Part shown: piece after piece, positions 1 to 7,383 of the stretch
How the letters are laid out: each line of letters opens with the position of its first letter
Numbering within the stretch: the first letter of the stretch is position 1
Origin: Phoenicibacter sp963588595
Lineage (GTDB): Bacteria; Actinomycetota; Coriobacteriia; Coriobacteriales; Eggerthellaceae
NCBI GenBank assembly: GCA_963588595.1
Contig: CAVAIA010000040.1
Location: forward strand, 1 to 15,191
Direction of reading: 5' to 3'
Length of the DNA stretch: 15,191 nucleotides
Notes under the pieces: model-generated
The model's input: the letters and a program-made list of their open reading frames with translations, nothing else
The model's database searches: none
What the model was told of the DNA's origin: nothing
Program-made: the position numbers and the translations under genes

Positions 1-806
1 TACAAATAGTCAAACTTCTCATGAGAATTTCCAAGTCCCATTCCGAAAAGCCCACCCGATGCGATTGCGTAATAAGACCTTATAATGTTATATCCTGACC
101 CATAACCTCCCTCTCCATCGTTCCAAGGGTCTAAAAAATTCATCCTTCCACTTCTAAAGTCTCCACCATAAAGAATTAAAACTCCAACGAGGGCGACCCC
201 GCCAATAAAAATCGAGAAAACTATTACTTTGCTCACACCCGACATATAAGCGACAACTAACAAAGCCACAGCGCAAACAAGAGTCGTTCCTAAGTCTCTT
301 TGAGTTAGGTATAAAAATAAAAGTGGCGCGATAACGAGAAAAATAACTAAAACCCAAGCTTTAATGCTGTCAATCTTAGAGTTATTATAGTCGCTTAAAA
401 TTTTTGTCAACATAACCACTAACGCAATCTTTAGAAATTCAGAAGGTTGAAGCGTTAAGCCGCCAAAAGAAAGCCACCTAGTCGCACCATTAACTGTTGT
501 TCCAAAGAAAGGGACCATTAAAACTAACAACAAGGAAACACCCCAAAAACAAAAGACCACCAATGTATTAGTTGCAACAATGCTTTTAACTTTTGACATA
601 AATAAAACAATCAAAACTCCTATAAGGCAAATAAGGAATTGATTTAAGACATCTTTATAAGGCAATACTCCATTTTCAATGTTGGTCGCACTTGTCACAG
701 AATAAATCATCAACAAACCAATGACGGTCAAAGCGCAAACGCAACAAGCAATTAAGATAATGTAGGTTTTGTTAGTGTAGGAGTTGTTCTGAAGTTTATC
801 GAACAT
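1..806 (-). CDS. ftsW: FtsW septal peptidoglycan glycosyltransferase, partial (C-terminus off left edge)
   Basis: SEDS-family membrane glycosyltransferase that polymerises lipid II at the septum with its partner PBP, encoded nearby. My translation of the minus strand from the ATG at 806 gives an open frame of 268 codons to the window edge. It starts MFDKLQNNSYTNK, followed by repeated hydrophobic segments. Family motifs are visible: RWLSFGGLTLQPSEFLKIAL near residue 105, QRDLGTT near 165, and RMNFLDPWND followed by GYGSGYNIIRSYYAIASGG near 215-245. The final third, including the conserved TDFIF loop that carries the catalytic aspartate of this family, lies outside the window. The gene begins two bases after the murD stop, so translation is probably coupled. 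RodA is the other SEDS paralogue, but position in the dcw cluster favours FtsW. Confidence 0.93.
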   Translation of the reverse strand, partial: MFDKLQNNSYTNKTYIILIACCVCALTVIGLLMIYSVTSATNIENGVLPYKDVLNQFLICLIGVLIVLFMSKVKSIVATNTLVVFCFWGVSLLLVLMVPFFGTTVNGATRWLSFGGLTLQPSEFLKIALVVMLTKILSDYNNSKIDSIKAWVLVIFLVIAPLLFLYLTQRDLGTTLVCAVALLVVAYMSGVSKVIVFSIFIGGVALVGVLILYGGDFRSGRMNFLDPWNDGEGGYGSGYNIIRSYYAIASGGLFGMGLGNSHEKFDYL

Positions 807-808
807 CT

Positions 809-2152
809 TTAAAGGTCTCTCACCATTTCCTTAAAGACTTCTCCCCTTTGTTCAAAAGAAGAAAATTCATCAAATGATGCGCATGCTGGTGAAAGTAAGA
901 TAGCGTCCCCGCTCACTGCTAACAAACATGAAAGGATAAAAGCGTCTTTTAAAGTCTTTGTTTTGTCTATTAAAACTCCACATCCCCTAACACCTTTAAG
1001 CTCGTCGTAGAACCTAAATCTCGCTTCCCCAAAACAAATCACGTGTTTAACGCGAGGCCCTCCTGCACTCTTAAAATCTTTAACGATTTCATCGAACAGG
1101 GGTTTTAAGGATGAATTTTTATCCTTGCCGCCCAAAAGCAAAATGACATTTCCTCGCTCAAATGCGCTCAAGGCCTTAATAGTTGAATCAACATTCGTTG
1201 CCTTTGAGTCATTAAAAAACCTTACTCCATCAAATTCTCCGCATGGCTCGATTCTATGCTCCAAGGGAGAAAAACTTAAAAGACCTTTTTTAAGATTCCT
1301 AAAAGTTGGAACTCTTTTACCGCTGTTGCTCATCATCTGCTTAAATGACTTATGCTTGCATAAAAATTGGACAATTGCTGTTGCACAAATTGCATTCAAA
1401 TAGTTATGCTCACCTTTAATTTGCATATCGTCCCTAATAGGATCGACAACCTCCCTTGCTTCTATGTCCTCGTCAGTCTTAACAACGCACCTAAAATTTG
1501 AAACCTTCAATTCTTTACGAAGAGAGTGGTCTAAATACACAAGGCAATCCTCCCTATTTTTTGAATTCTTGAAAATTCTGAATTTTGCTTGTTCGTAGTT
1601 TTCGAAAGTTTTATGCCAACTTAAGTGATCAGGAGTTATGTTGAGAATCGCTGACGCATCTGGACAAAAAGCACTCGTTGAAGCAAGTTGATATGATGAA
1701 CACTCACAAACGTAGACCTTAGGATTCCCATCCACTTTGCTTATGCACGTCTGCCCAATGTTTCCAACTGCCACGGCATTTACTCCTGAGCTTTTTAATA
1801 TATGCTCGATTAAAGAAGTTGTTGTTGTCTTTCCATTAGTTCCTGTTATGGCAACCCAAAGCGAATCTTTCTCAGATTCCCTATAAGCAAATTCAACCTC
1901 GCTTATCACTTCCTTTGAAATTTTCTTAGCCTTGTTATAAAAGTCAGAAAATTCAGATATACCAGGCGATGTTATGCATAAATCGTATGATTTTGAAACA
2001 TCAAGCTCATCTTCTTCAACGATGTCAATATCTATTCCTTCATAATTTTTAAGGTAGTCAAAAACCGAGCTTGCACTCTTGCCTTTTCCAAGAATCAAGA
2101 CATTCTTAAATTTATTTGAGTTAACTTTATGTTGAAAATTAGTCAAATTCAT
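809..2152 (-). CDS. murD: UDP-N-acetylmuramoyl-L-alanine--D-glutamate ligase MurD
   Basis: Cytoplasmic Mur ligase that adds D-glutamate to UDP-MurNAc-L-Ala using ATP. The 447 residues match the usual MurD length of about 450. Visible landmarks are an N-terminal Rossmann-like domain with GKGKSASS near residue 22, the ATP P-loop GTNGKTT at 104-110, SSYQL at 152-156, the central-domain NITPDHLSWH at 171-180, HRIEPCGEFDGVRFFNDSKATN near 300-320 and LLGGKDKNSS near 340. The NDSKATN and LGGKDK segments are characteristic of MurD rather than MurC, MurE or MurF. The ATG at 2152 lies 21 bases after the mraY stop with no clear Shine-Dalgarno sequence, so initiation may depend on coupling. The stop is two bases before ftsW. 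It belongs to the dcw operon read from the mraZ promoter. Confidence 0.97.
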   Translation of the reverse strand: MNLTNFQHKVNSNKFKNVLILGKGKSASSVFDYLKNYEGIDIDIVEEDELDVSKSYDLCITSPGISEFSDFYNKAKKISKEVISEVEFAYRESEKDSLWVAITGTNGKTTTTSLIEHILKSSGVNAVAVGNIGQTCISKVDGNPKVYVCECSSYQLASTSAFCPDASAILNITPDHLSWHKTFENYEQAKFRIFKNSKNREDCLVYLDHSLRKELKVSNFRCVVKTDEDIEAREVVDPIRDDMQIKGEHNYLNAICATAIVQFLCKHKSFKQMMSNSGKRVPTFRNLKKGLLSFSPLEHRIEPCGEFDGVRFFNDSKATNVDSTIKALSAFERGNVILLLGGKDKNSSLKPLFDEIVKDFKSAGGPRVKHVICFGEARFRFYDELKGVRGCGVLIDKTKTLKDAFILSCLLAVSGDAILLSPACASFDEFSSFEQRGEVFKEMVRDL

Positions 2153-2173
2153 AATAAATAATAACTATGTGAT

Positions 2174-3217
2174 CTAGACAATCGCGACTGAAAAGAATAT
2201 AGCAAAACCCATAGCTGCTAAAATGCCGCTTATCATCCAAAATCGAACTACAACTTTGTTTTCTCCCCATCCTTTCTTCTCAAAATGGTGATGCAAAGGC
2301 GCCATCAAAAAAACCCTCTTGCCTGTTTTCTTAAAATAGAACACTTGAATCATCACACTTAGAGCTTCTGCAACGAAAAGTCCTCCCATTAAAATTATTA
2401 AAACTTCCGTCTTTGTTAATATCGACAAAGCGCCAAATGTCATGCCCAAACTAAGAGAGCCTGTGTCTCCCATAAAAATCTGGGCGGGGTTGGAGTTAAA
2501 CCACAAAAAAGCAGCGCAAGCTCCAGCGGTCGCCGAAGCAAAAATCGCCGATTGAAGATTGTTTGACCTATATGCAATAAATCCCATGACAATCATGACA
2601 AGCATAACGCTGCCGCTTGCAAGACCATCTAAACCGTCGGTTAAATTCACAGCATTACACATCCCAACTAACAAAATCAAACAAAAGATTAAATAGAGCC
2701 AAGGAATAATGAAATAGTTGCCATCACCCAAATCTATAACGGTTGTCAAAACGCTCAAATCAAGTAGCGTTATGTGATAGAAAACAAGGGACGGCGCAAT
2801 GTTTAGCTCATTTACAGCATAAAGTACAAAGCAGCCTGCAACGATCGCTTGCAAAACTAACTTTCCCTTAGCTGACATCCCGTCAGTGTTTTTGTAATGC
2901 ACCTTTTTATAATCGTCGATAAAGCCGATTAAACCTGCTGCAAGGGCGGCAACTATAAGAGAGATTGTCATAGAGTTAGGTTCTCCAACGATGAAGGCAG
3001 ACACGACAATTGCTATCACCATAACCACTCCACCCATGGTCGGAGTCCCTTGCTTCTTATAATGAGTGACTGGTCCTTCTTCCCTTACTTGTTGCCCAAC
3101 TTTCTCCCTTTTCAAAAACTTGATAAATGGAGGCATCGCGCACATAGTTATTAACATAGAGAGGAATAAAGCCAAAAAGACTAGAAACGAAGGATAGCTA
3201 TTAAGATTGCCTAACAC
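2174..3217 (-). CDS. mraY: Phospho-N-acetylmuramoyl-pentapeptide transferase MraY
   Basis: Integral membrane enzyme that transfers phospho-MurNAc-pentapeptide from UDP to undecaprenyl phosphate, making lipid I. The 347 residues show the whole family signature: EGPVTHYKKQGTPTMGG at 47-63, the catalytic DD at 101-102 with DDYKKVHYKNTDGMSAKGK, NAVNLTDGLDGLA at 188-200, FMGDTGSLSLG at 248-258 and the PLHHHFEKKGWGE loop at 307-319, separated by hydrophobic helices. The start is GTG at 3217. It is supported by a strong ribosome binding site, AAAGGTGA, ending seven bases upstream. It lies 18 bases after the ftsI-type gene. In most dcw clusters murE and murF precede mraY; here they do not. Confidence 0.98.
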   Translation of the reverse strand: MLGNLNSYPSFLVFLALFLSMLITMCAMPPFIKFLKREKVGQQVREEGPVTHYKKQGTPTMGGVVMVIAIVVSAFIVGEPNSMTISLIVAALAAGLIGFIDDYKKVHYKNTDGMSAKGKLVLQAIVAGCFVLYAVNELNIAPSLVFYHITLLDLSVLTTVIDLGDGNYFIIPWLYLIFCLILLVGMCNAVNLTDGLDGLASGSVMLVMIVMGFIAYRSNNLQSAIFASATAGACAAFLWFNSNPAQIFMGDTGSLSLGMTFGALSILTKTEVLIILMGGLFVAEALSVMIQVFYFKKTGKRVFLMAPLHHHFEKKGWGENKVVVRFWMISGILAAMGFAIFFSVAIV

Positions 3218-3224
3218 TTAAGAT

Positions 3225-3232
3225 TCACCTTT
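3225..3232 (-). promoter_or_regulatory. Shine-Dalgarno sequence of mraY
   Basis: AAAGGTGA on the minus strand, seven bases before the GTG at 3217. It pairs with the tail of 16S rRNA and decides the non-ATG start of mraY. It is the clearest ribosome binding site inside the dcw cluster, where most neighbours show none. Confidence 0.75.
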
Positions 3233-3235
3233 CTT

Positions 3236-4909
3236 CTATCCACTAACGACGCTATATTTTTCAATAGCCACTTTCATTATATCCCTGAAAAGCTCTGTTG
3301 TGTTTGTTGAGCTTGATGCATTGGTGATTCCTGTGTAGCAAACAAATGGAATTGAAGCATTATTCAAAAAGCCAGTAAAACCGATGTTATAGACTTGCTC
3401 AACATATTTTCCATCTTCACTATATTCCGCTGTTGCAGTCTTTCCGCAAACATCATAACCCTCTATTCCAGCTTTAACATGCGAGTTGTTATTTACAACG
3501 TCTCTTAGCATCGTCTTTAAGTTATTTATCGCCTCTTTGCTATAACCAAGATCGACTTCGCTCGAACCGAACGTCTCGCCCGTTTGAGTTTTTGTAAGCA
3601 AAAAGTGTGGGGTTACAGCAACACCATTGTTGCAAACAGCGCCATAAAACCTGCAAGTCTCAAGAGGAGTAACTGAAATGCCTTGCCCAAATGTTATGTT
3701 ATATCTTCCAACGTTAGACCATGTATTTACGTCTTGGACATATCCAGCTGCTTCTCCCGGAAAGTCAATTCCCGTCTTCTTTAGAATTTGAGACTTTTGA
3801 AGGTTTTCGTAAATTCCAGTTGCACCAAGCCTGTCAGAGGCTAAAGAGATGCCTATGTTAGAAGACTTAGTGATGATTCTATCGAGCGACATTGTCTCTG
3901 AACCGCGCTCCCACGAATCCTTGATTGTATATTCATCGGCTTTAAGCTCATAAGGGCAATAAATCTCATCATTGATCCCCATCTTCCCGGATTGCAAAAG
4001 CCCCAATGCAGTTACACTCTTCATAGTTGACCCCGGCTCTGATGCTTGTGTTATCGCTGTAACATTGTCTGAACCACTCTCAGATTCGCTTGGATTAGAA
4101 GGATTGAGATAAGGGTAGGAGCACATAGAGTAGATCTCGCCGCTAGATGAATCCATCAATATTACACTTCCCTTTTTTCCCAACTTGCTAATGTAAGTTT
4201 TAAGATATTCTTCGACTTGAGCTTGAAGACTAACATCTATAGTTGTCATTATGTCTTGACCGCTCTTTGCCTCTTTATTTTGTTGAACAGCTCCAGGAAT
4301 TTGCGTGCCAGACATGCTTCTCTCCGCAACATATTCTCCATTTTCACCTTTAAGGACATCATCATATTCAAGTTCAAGGCCGCATATCCCATTTCCATCA
4401 ACGTCACAAATCCCAACAATTTGTCCTGCAACCTCTCCATTCGGATATTCGCGACGGCTATCATCTAAAAAGTAAATTCCTTTCAAAAGTTCTAGATCCT
4501 CATTCTTTTTTTCTTTAAGCTTTTTCGCCGCATCAACGTCCCCTTGCCTTTTAATGTAGGCAAACGTAGTGTTCGATTTTGTTAATGCTTCAAGGTAATC
4601 GTCTGCGGATCCCCCCAAGCACTCTGCTATAACACTTGCAACTTTATCTTCGTCTTCAATCTCCGTTGGATTACAATAGACAGTTGTTGCATCTACGCTT
4701 GCGGCCAAAACAGTTCCATTCCTGTCATAGATCGTTCCTCTCTTAGCCGTTGTGTTGATTGTGACAGTTCTAGTTTCTTTTGCTTGTGCAGAATAATCTG
4801 AGGAAACAACAACCGAGAGATAAAACATTCTTGCAAGAATGCAAGCGATAGGTATTAACAACAAAAATAAAACTAAACGAGAACTCCTAAGTCCATTTTC
4901 GCTCTTCAA
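3236..4909 (-). CDS. ftsI: Division-type class B penicillin-binding protein (FtsI/PBP2-like transpeptidase)
   Basis: Membrane-anchored D,D-transpeptidase that crosslinks septal peptidoglycan, presumably with FtsW. The 557 residues comprise one N-terminal membrane helix (about 12-35), a pedestal or dimerisation domain opening with AKRGTIYDRNG at 55-65, then a transpeptidase domain. Active-site motifs are the SxxK serine in STMK (294-297) and SSN at 349-351. The third motif reads KTA (490-492) where the family normally has KTG; see findings. No PASTA repeats follow the catalytic domain. The start is a TTG at 4909, eleven bases after the ftsL-like stop, with a weak AGG upstream. Later methionines would remove the membrane anchor, so TTG is preferred. 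The segment SVDATTVYCNPTE (71-83) resembles coriobacterial homologues as I remember them. Confidence 0.93.
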   Translation of the reverse strand: MKSENGLRSSRLVLFLLLIPIACILARMFYLSVVVSSDYSAQAKETRTVTINTTAKRGTIYDRNGTVLAASVDATTVYCNPTEIEDEDKVASVIAECLGGSADDYLEALTKSNTTFAYIKRQGDVDAAKKLKEKKNEDLELLKGIYFLDDSRREYPNGEVAGQIVGICDVDGNGICGLELEYDDVLKGENGEYVAERSMSGTQIPGAVQQNKEAKSGQDIMTTIDVSLQAQVEEYLKTYISKLGKKGSVILMDSSSGEIYSMCSYPYLNPSNPSESESGSDNVTAITQASEPGSTMKSVTALGLLQSGKMGINDEIYCPYELKADEYTIKDSWERGSETMSLDRIITKSSNIGISLASDRLGATGIYENLQKSQILKKTGIDFPGEAAGYVQDVNTWSNVGRYNITFGQGISVTPLETCRFYGAVCNNGVAVTPHFLLTKTQTGETFGSSEVDLGYSKEAINNLKTMLRDVVNNNSHVKAGIEGYDVCGKTATAEYSEDGKYVEQVYNIGFTGFLNNASIPFVCYTGITNASSSTNTTELFRDIMKVAIEKYSVVSG

Positions 4910-4920
4910 TTTAGCCTACT

Positions 4921-5499
4921 TTATTCGCCAGAGATGGCATTAATTGTTGAGGCCAAAGACAAATTGCCCTCCTCATCAACTTTCACGTTGCTATCATTCA
5001 AGCTTATTTGCAAAGAATCTTTTGCTGACGTCATTCCAAGCGCATAAGCTTTTTCCTTTACGTGACTCGGGGTCGACAATGTCCCATATTGCACTTCCAA
5101 AGCCTTGCCATTTTCTCTCGCCTGACTTATTTGACTTTGCAAACTTTGTTGCTCGACCGACAATGCAACCGACATAGATGAAAAAGTTATAGAAATAACC
5201 CCAACGATTGCAAACATGATTACAATTGAACAAAACAGCTTAACCCCTGAAGAGAGCAATGAAGGCTGTGTTGCCTCTTTGGACTTGGGAAAGCTTATGA
5301 CTTTAAAACTTCTCTTTTTTTTCTTAGAACTTAAATCATCTTTACCTTGCTTTTTTCTGGGGGAAAAGTCAGGTTCAATAGCAGGAGCTGCGCTTCCAAA
5401 AACATAAGAGCCTCTAAAGTCAGCTCTATTAAAGCTTGAGTTTGAATTTCCCTTAGCTCTTCTTGGATTTCCGTTAATTGTTGTTGCTCTTTGTCTCAT
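4921..5499 (-). CDS. ftsL: FtsL/DivIC-like cell division protein
   Basis: Small bitopic divisome protein in the canonical ftsL position between rsmH and the division PBP. FtsL-type proteins scaffold FtsI and FtsW through a periplasmic coiled coil. The 192 residues show a basic cytoplasmic N-terminus of about 83 residues including KKKKRSFKV near 60, one membrane helix at about 84-107, and a heptad-like stretch from about 112 to 140 (SVEQQSLQSQISQARENGKA). LSTPSHVKEKAYALGM (141-156) follows, the conserved terminal segment of the FtsL/DivIC family. The cytoplasmic part is much longer than in classical FtsL proteins, which are often near 120 residues. The ATG at 5499 has no obvious ribosome binding site and lies 39 bases after rsmH. 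The assignment rests on position and architecture because sequence conservation in this family is low. Confidence 0.82.
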   Translation of the reverse strand: MRQRATTINGNPRRAKGNSNSSFNRADFRGSYVFGSAAPAIEPDFSPRKKQGKDDLSSKKKKRSFKVISFPKSKEATQPSLLSSGVKLFCSIVIMFAIVGVISITFSSMSVALSVEQQSLQSQISQARENGKALEVQYGTLSTPSHVKEKAYALGMTSAKDSLQISLNDSNVKVDEEGNLSLASTINAISGE

Positions 5500-5538
5500 T
5501 TAATGTTTCGTTTAATTTTTTCGTCTATTCCTAAATTT

Positions 5539-6570
5539 CTAAATCTTAATTGCGCATCTTAGTTTTGCGCTTCTCGCTCTTGGGTTAGCCTCAACTTCCT
5601 CTCTTGTTGGTGTTATGGCTCCCCTTGGGCGAGATTTCAATATCGGCTTTCTTCCACACGTGCAAATAGGAGCATCAACGTCGCAAACGCATCTATCTTC
5701 AAGCGAGCGAAATTGATCTTTAACAATTCTGTCTTCTAGAGAGTGGTAGCTAATAACGCAAATTCTCCCTCCTGGTCGAAGCCACCTAATCGCTGCGTCA
5801 AGACCCCTTTCTAAAACACTCAATTCGTCATTTACAGCAATTCTTAATGCTTGAAAAGTTCTTTTCGCAGGGTGTCCTCCAGATCTTCTCTTCGCTGCCG
5901 GAATAGAGTTCTTAACAATTTCCACCAACTCTTCGCTTTTAGTTATTTTTCTCTCTTCGCGAATTTTAACTATATTGCTTGCAATTTGCCTTGAAAATCT
6001 CTCTTCTCCATACACTCTAAGAATCCTCTCCAACTCATCTCTCTCTAGAGTGTTGAGCAAATATGAAGCGCTTTTTGATGATGAATTTTGATTCATCCTC
6101 ATATCAAGAAAGGCTCCTTCATGATATGTAAAACCTCTCTCTTTTAAGTCAAGTTGCGCGCTGCTGACACCTAGATCAAACAGAACAATGTCAATTCCTG
6201 GCATCGCATCACCATGACCCTCTTGGCGAATAGATTCACAAACCAAATCTTCATTTGAGATGAGAATCTTACTTAAAACCGAGTCAATTTCAGCAAAATT
6301 AGAATCGACGACGAAAACCCTTGGCCTAGTTGTCTTGCTCATGGCTTTAAAACGTTTTATCGCTGCATTTCTTGCCATGCTATCTTGATCAACTCCGATT
6401 AGTGTCCCTGTGCAGCCAATTCTCTTGGCAACCTCAACGCTATGACCAGCGCCTCCAAGAGTGCAATCTAAAAAAGTCTCGCCCTCTTTTGGACAAAGAG
6501 ATCCAAGAACTTCTTCAAGCATCACTGGAATATGCTTAAATTCACCTTCTTGGAAATTTAAGTCTGGCAC
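5539..6570 (-). CDS. rsmH: 16S rRNA (cytosine1402-N4)-methyltransferase RsmH
   Basis: Cytoplasmic S-adenosylmethionine-dependent enzyme that N4-methylates C1402 in the ribosomal P site; formerly MraW. The 343 residues carry HIPVMLEEVL at 13-22, the SAM-binding DCTLGGAGHS at 35-44, DIVLFDLGVSSAQLD near 127-141, ERGFTYHEGAFLDMRMN near 144-160, GHPAKRTFQALRIAVN near 230 and GGRICVISYHSLEDRIVK near 270. The C-terminal part has four closely spaced cysteines in CVCDVDAPICTC. It is about 30 residues longer than typical, largely from an insertion near 103-125 before the DLGVSS motif. The start is GTG at 6570, with GGGG eight bases upstream. No ATG precedes the conserved HIPVM segment in this frame. 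The gene is second in the dcw cluster. Confidence 0.97.
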   Translation of the reverse strand: MPDLNFQEGEFKHIPVMLEEVLGSLCPKEGETFLDCTLGGAGHSVEVAKRIGCTGTLIGVDQDSMARNAAIKRFKAMSKTTRPRVFVVDSNFAEIDSVLSKILISNEDLVCESIRQEGHGDAMPGIDIVLFDLGVSSAQLDLKERGFTYHEGAFLDMRMNQNSSSKSASYLLNTLERDELERILRVYGEERFSRQIASNIVKIREERKITKSEELVEIVKNSIPAAKRRSGGHPAKRTFQALRIAVNDELSVLERGLDAAIRWLRPGGRICVISYHSLEDRIVKDQFRSLEDRCVCDVDAPICTCGRKPILKSRPRGAITPTREEVEANPRARSAKLRCAIKI

Positions 6571-6639
6571 TAATTTACCCCGCTTAATCTCGCCACGTTT
6601 AGATCTAGCCGATATTTAGTTTTCATGGTGCTCTTCTTA

Positions 6640-7104
6640 TTAATCAAGGAACGCTGTTAAGTCAACTTCGTCGATCATAGACTCATAACGCTCACTTGCC
6701 CAAATTTCAAAATAACCAGTGTTTCCGATCAGCACTACGTTTTTCTTGATCCCAACGCTGTCTCTTAGGTTTTGCTTTAAGTTAATTCTTCCACCAGAAT
6801 CGATCTCAACCATCTCGGCTCTGCTCTTCAATTTCCTTCTTAAAGCAACATGTTTTCTGCTAGATGCGTTAAAGCCGCCGAACTTATCTATAAAAAGTTG
6901 GTTAACCCATTCGTTAAAAGTTTCGCTCGTAAAAACGTAGAGGCACTCATCCTCAATGTTCCTGGAGACTATCAAATCTTTGGAAAGTGCCTTGCGAAAT
7001 TTCGAAGGAAGTGCAACACGACCCTTAGCATCGACTTTAAATAAGAATTCACCAAAAAGATCAATTCCTTCAACCGAAGCTAAATCATTGTTTATGTTCT
7101 CCAT
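6640..7104 (-). CDS. mraZ: Transcriptional regulator MraZ
   Basis: Cluster-leading DNA-binding regulator, built as a ring of AbrB-like swapped-hairpin repeats, which represses its own dcw promoter in studied bacteria. LFGEFLFKVDAKGRVALPSKFR is the diagnostic first repeat; the second repeat contains SRAEMVEIDSGGRINLKQNLRD, with the DxxGR core in each. I chose the ATG at 7104, giving 154 residues. The frame stays open to an ATG at 7167, which would give 175, and a TTG at 7113 has AAGG four bases upstream. Known MraZ proteins begin only about ten residues before DxKGR, so even the shorter form carries roughly 14 extra residues. An array of MraZ-box repeats lies upstream, consistent with autoregulation. 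Confidence 0.93.
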   Translation of the reverse strand: MENINNDLASVEGIDLFGEFLFKVDAKGRVALPSKFRKALSKDLIVSRNIEDECLYVFTSETFNEWVNQLFIDKFGGFNASSRKHVALRRKLKSRAEMVEIDSGGRINLKQNLRDSVGIKKNVVLIGNTGYFEIWASERYESMIDEVDLTAFLD

Positions 7105-7241
7105 TTTGGTCAATGTGCCTTGCCTTAGTTTCGTTTGTGGTGTTTTTAGATTGCATTTTTTTGTCATTTACTCGGGAACTACTCTCCCAAAGTGCTATGT
7201 TTCTGGTGCGTTTCAAAACTCCACAAGGCTTTCCCTGATAA

Positions 7242-7278
7242 ACATTCTACAACACTTTGCCCCACTTTGCTCCACAAT
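7242..7278 (-). promoter_or_regulatory. MraZ-box array (four 10-bp-phased repeats), probable mraZ operator and promoter
   Basis: On the minus strand, four 7-base boxes are separated by exactly 3 bases each. In transcription order they are ATTGTGG (7272-7278), AAAGTGG (7262-7268), AAAGTGT (7252-7258) and AGAATGT (7242-7248). The AAAGTG[G/T]-N3 form is the one described for MraZ binding in mollicutes, and the 10-bp step places every box on the same helix face. A -10-like TAGAAT (7244-7249) overlaps the last box, so bound MraZ would cover the promoter; no good -35 is visible. The repeat geometry is seen directly, and the operator role is inferred from the adjacent mraZ. Confidence 0.8.
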
Positions 7279-7280
7279 TT

Positions 7281-7302
7281 AAAATTTTTTTAAAATTTTT
7301 TT
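7281..7302. repeat. Phased A/T tracts upstream of the mraZ promoter
   Basis: Two copies of AAAA followed by six to seven T lie 11 bases apart, directly upstream of the MraZ boxes. Phased tracts of this kind bend DNA and can act as an UP-like element for RNA polymerase. The repeat is seen directly; the role is inferred. Confidence 0.5.
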
Positions 7303-7325
7303 CTTTGTTTATCTTCTTATCAAGG

Positions 7326-7352
7326 AAAATAAAAAACCCGCTTGTCAGCGGG
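7326..7352 (-). terminator. Intrinsic terminator downstream of murJ
   Basis: On the minus strand CCCGCT, a 4-base loop GACA, then AGCGGG form a 6-bp GC-rich stem (7337-7352), followed at once by TTTTTTATTTT. It starts 31 bases after the murJ stop and separates the four-gene membrane unit from the mraZ promoter. Confidence 0.9.
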
Positions 7353-7383
7353 TATAACATCAAAAAATATATTGGGTGTTGAC

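Noticed and set aside
154..357. Minus-strand 67-codon open frame inside the ftsW region
   Set aside because: It lies in another frame of ftsW, whose own frame from 806 to the edge encodes clear SEDS motifs.
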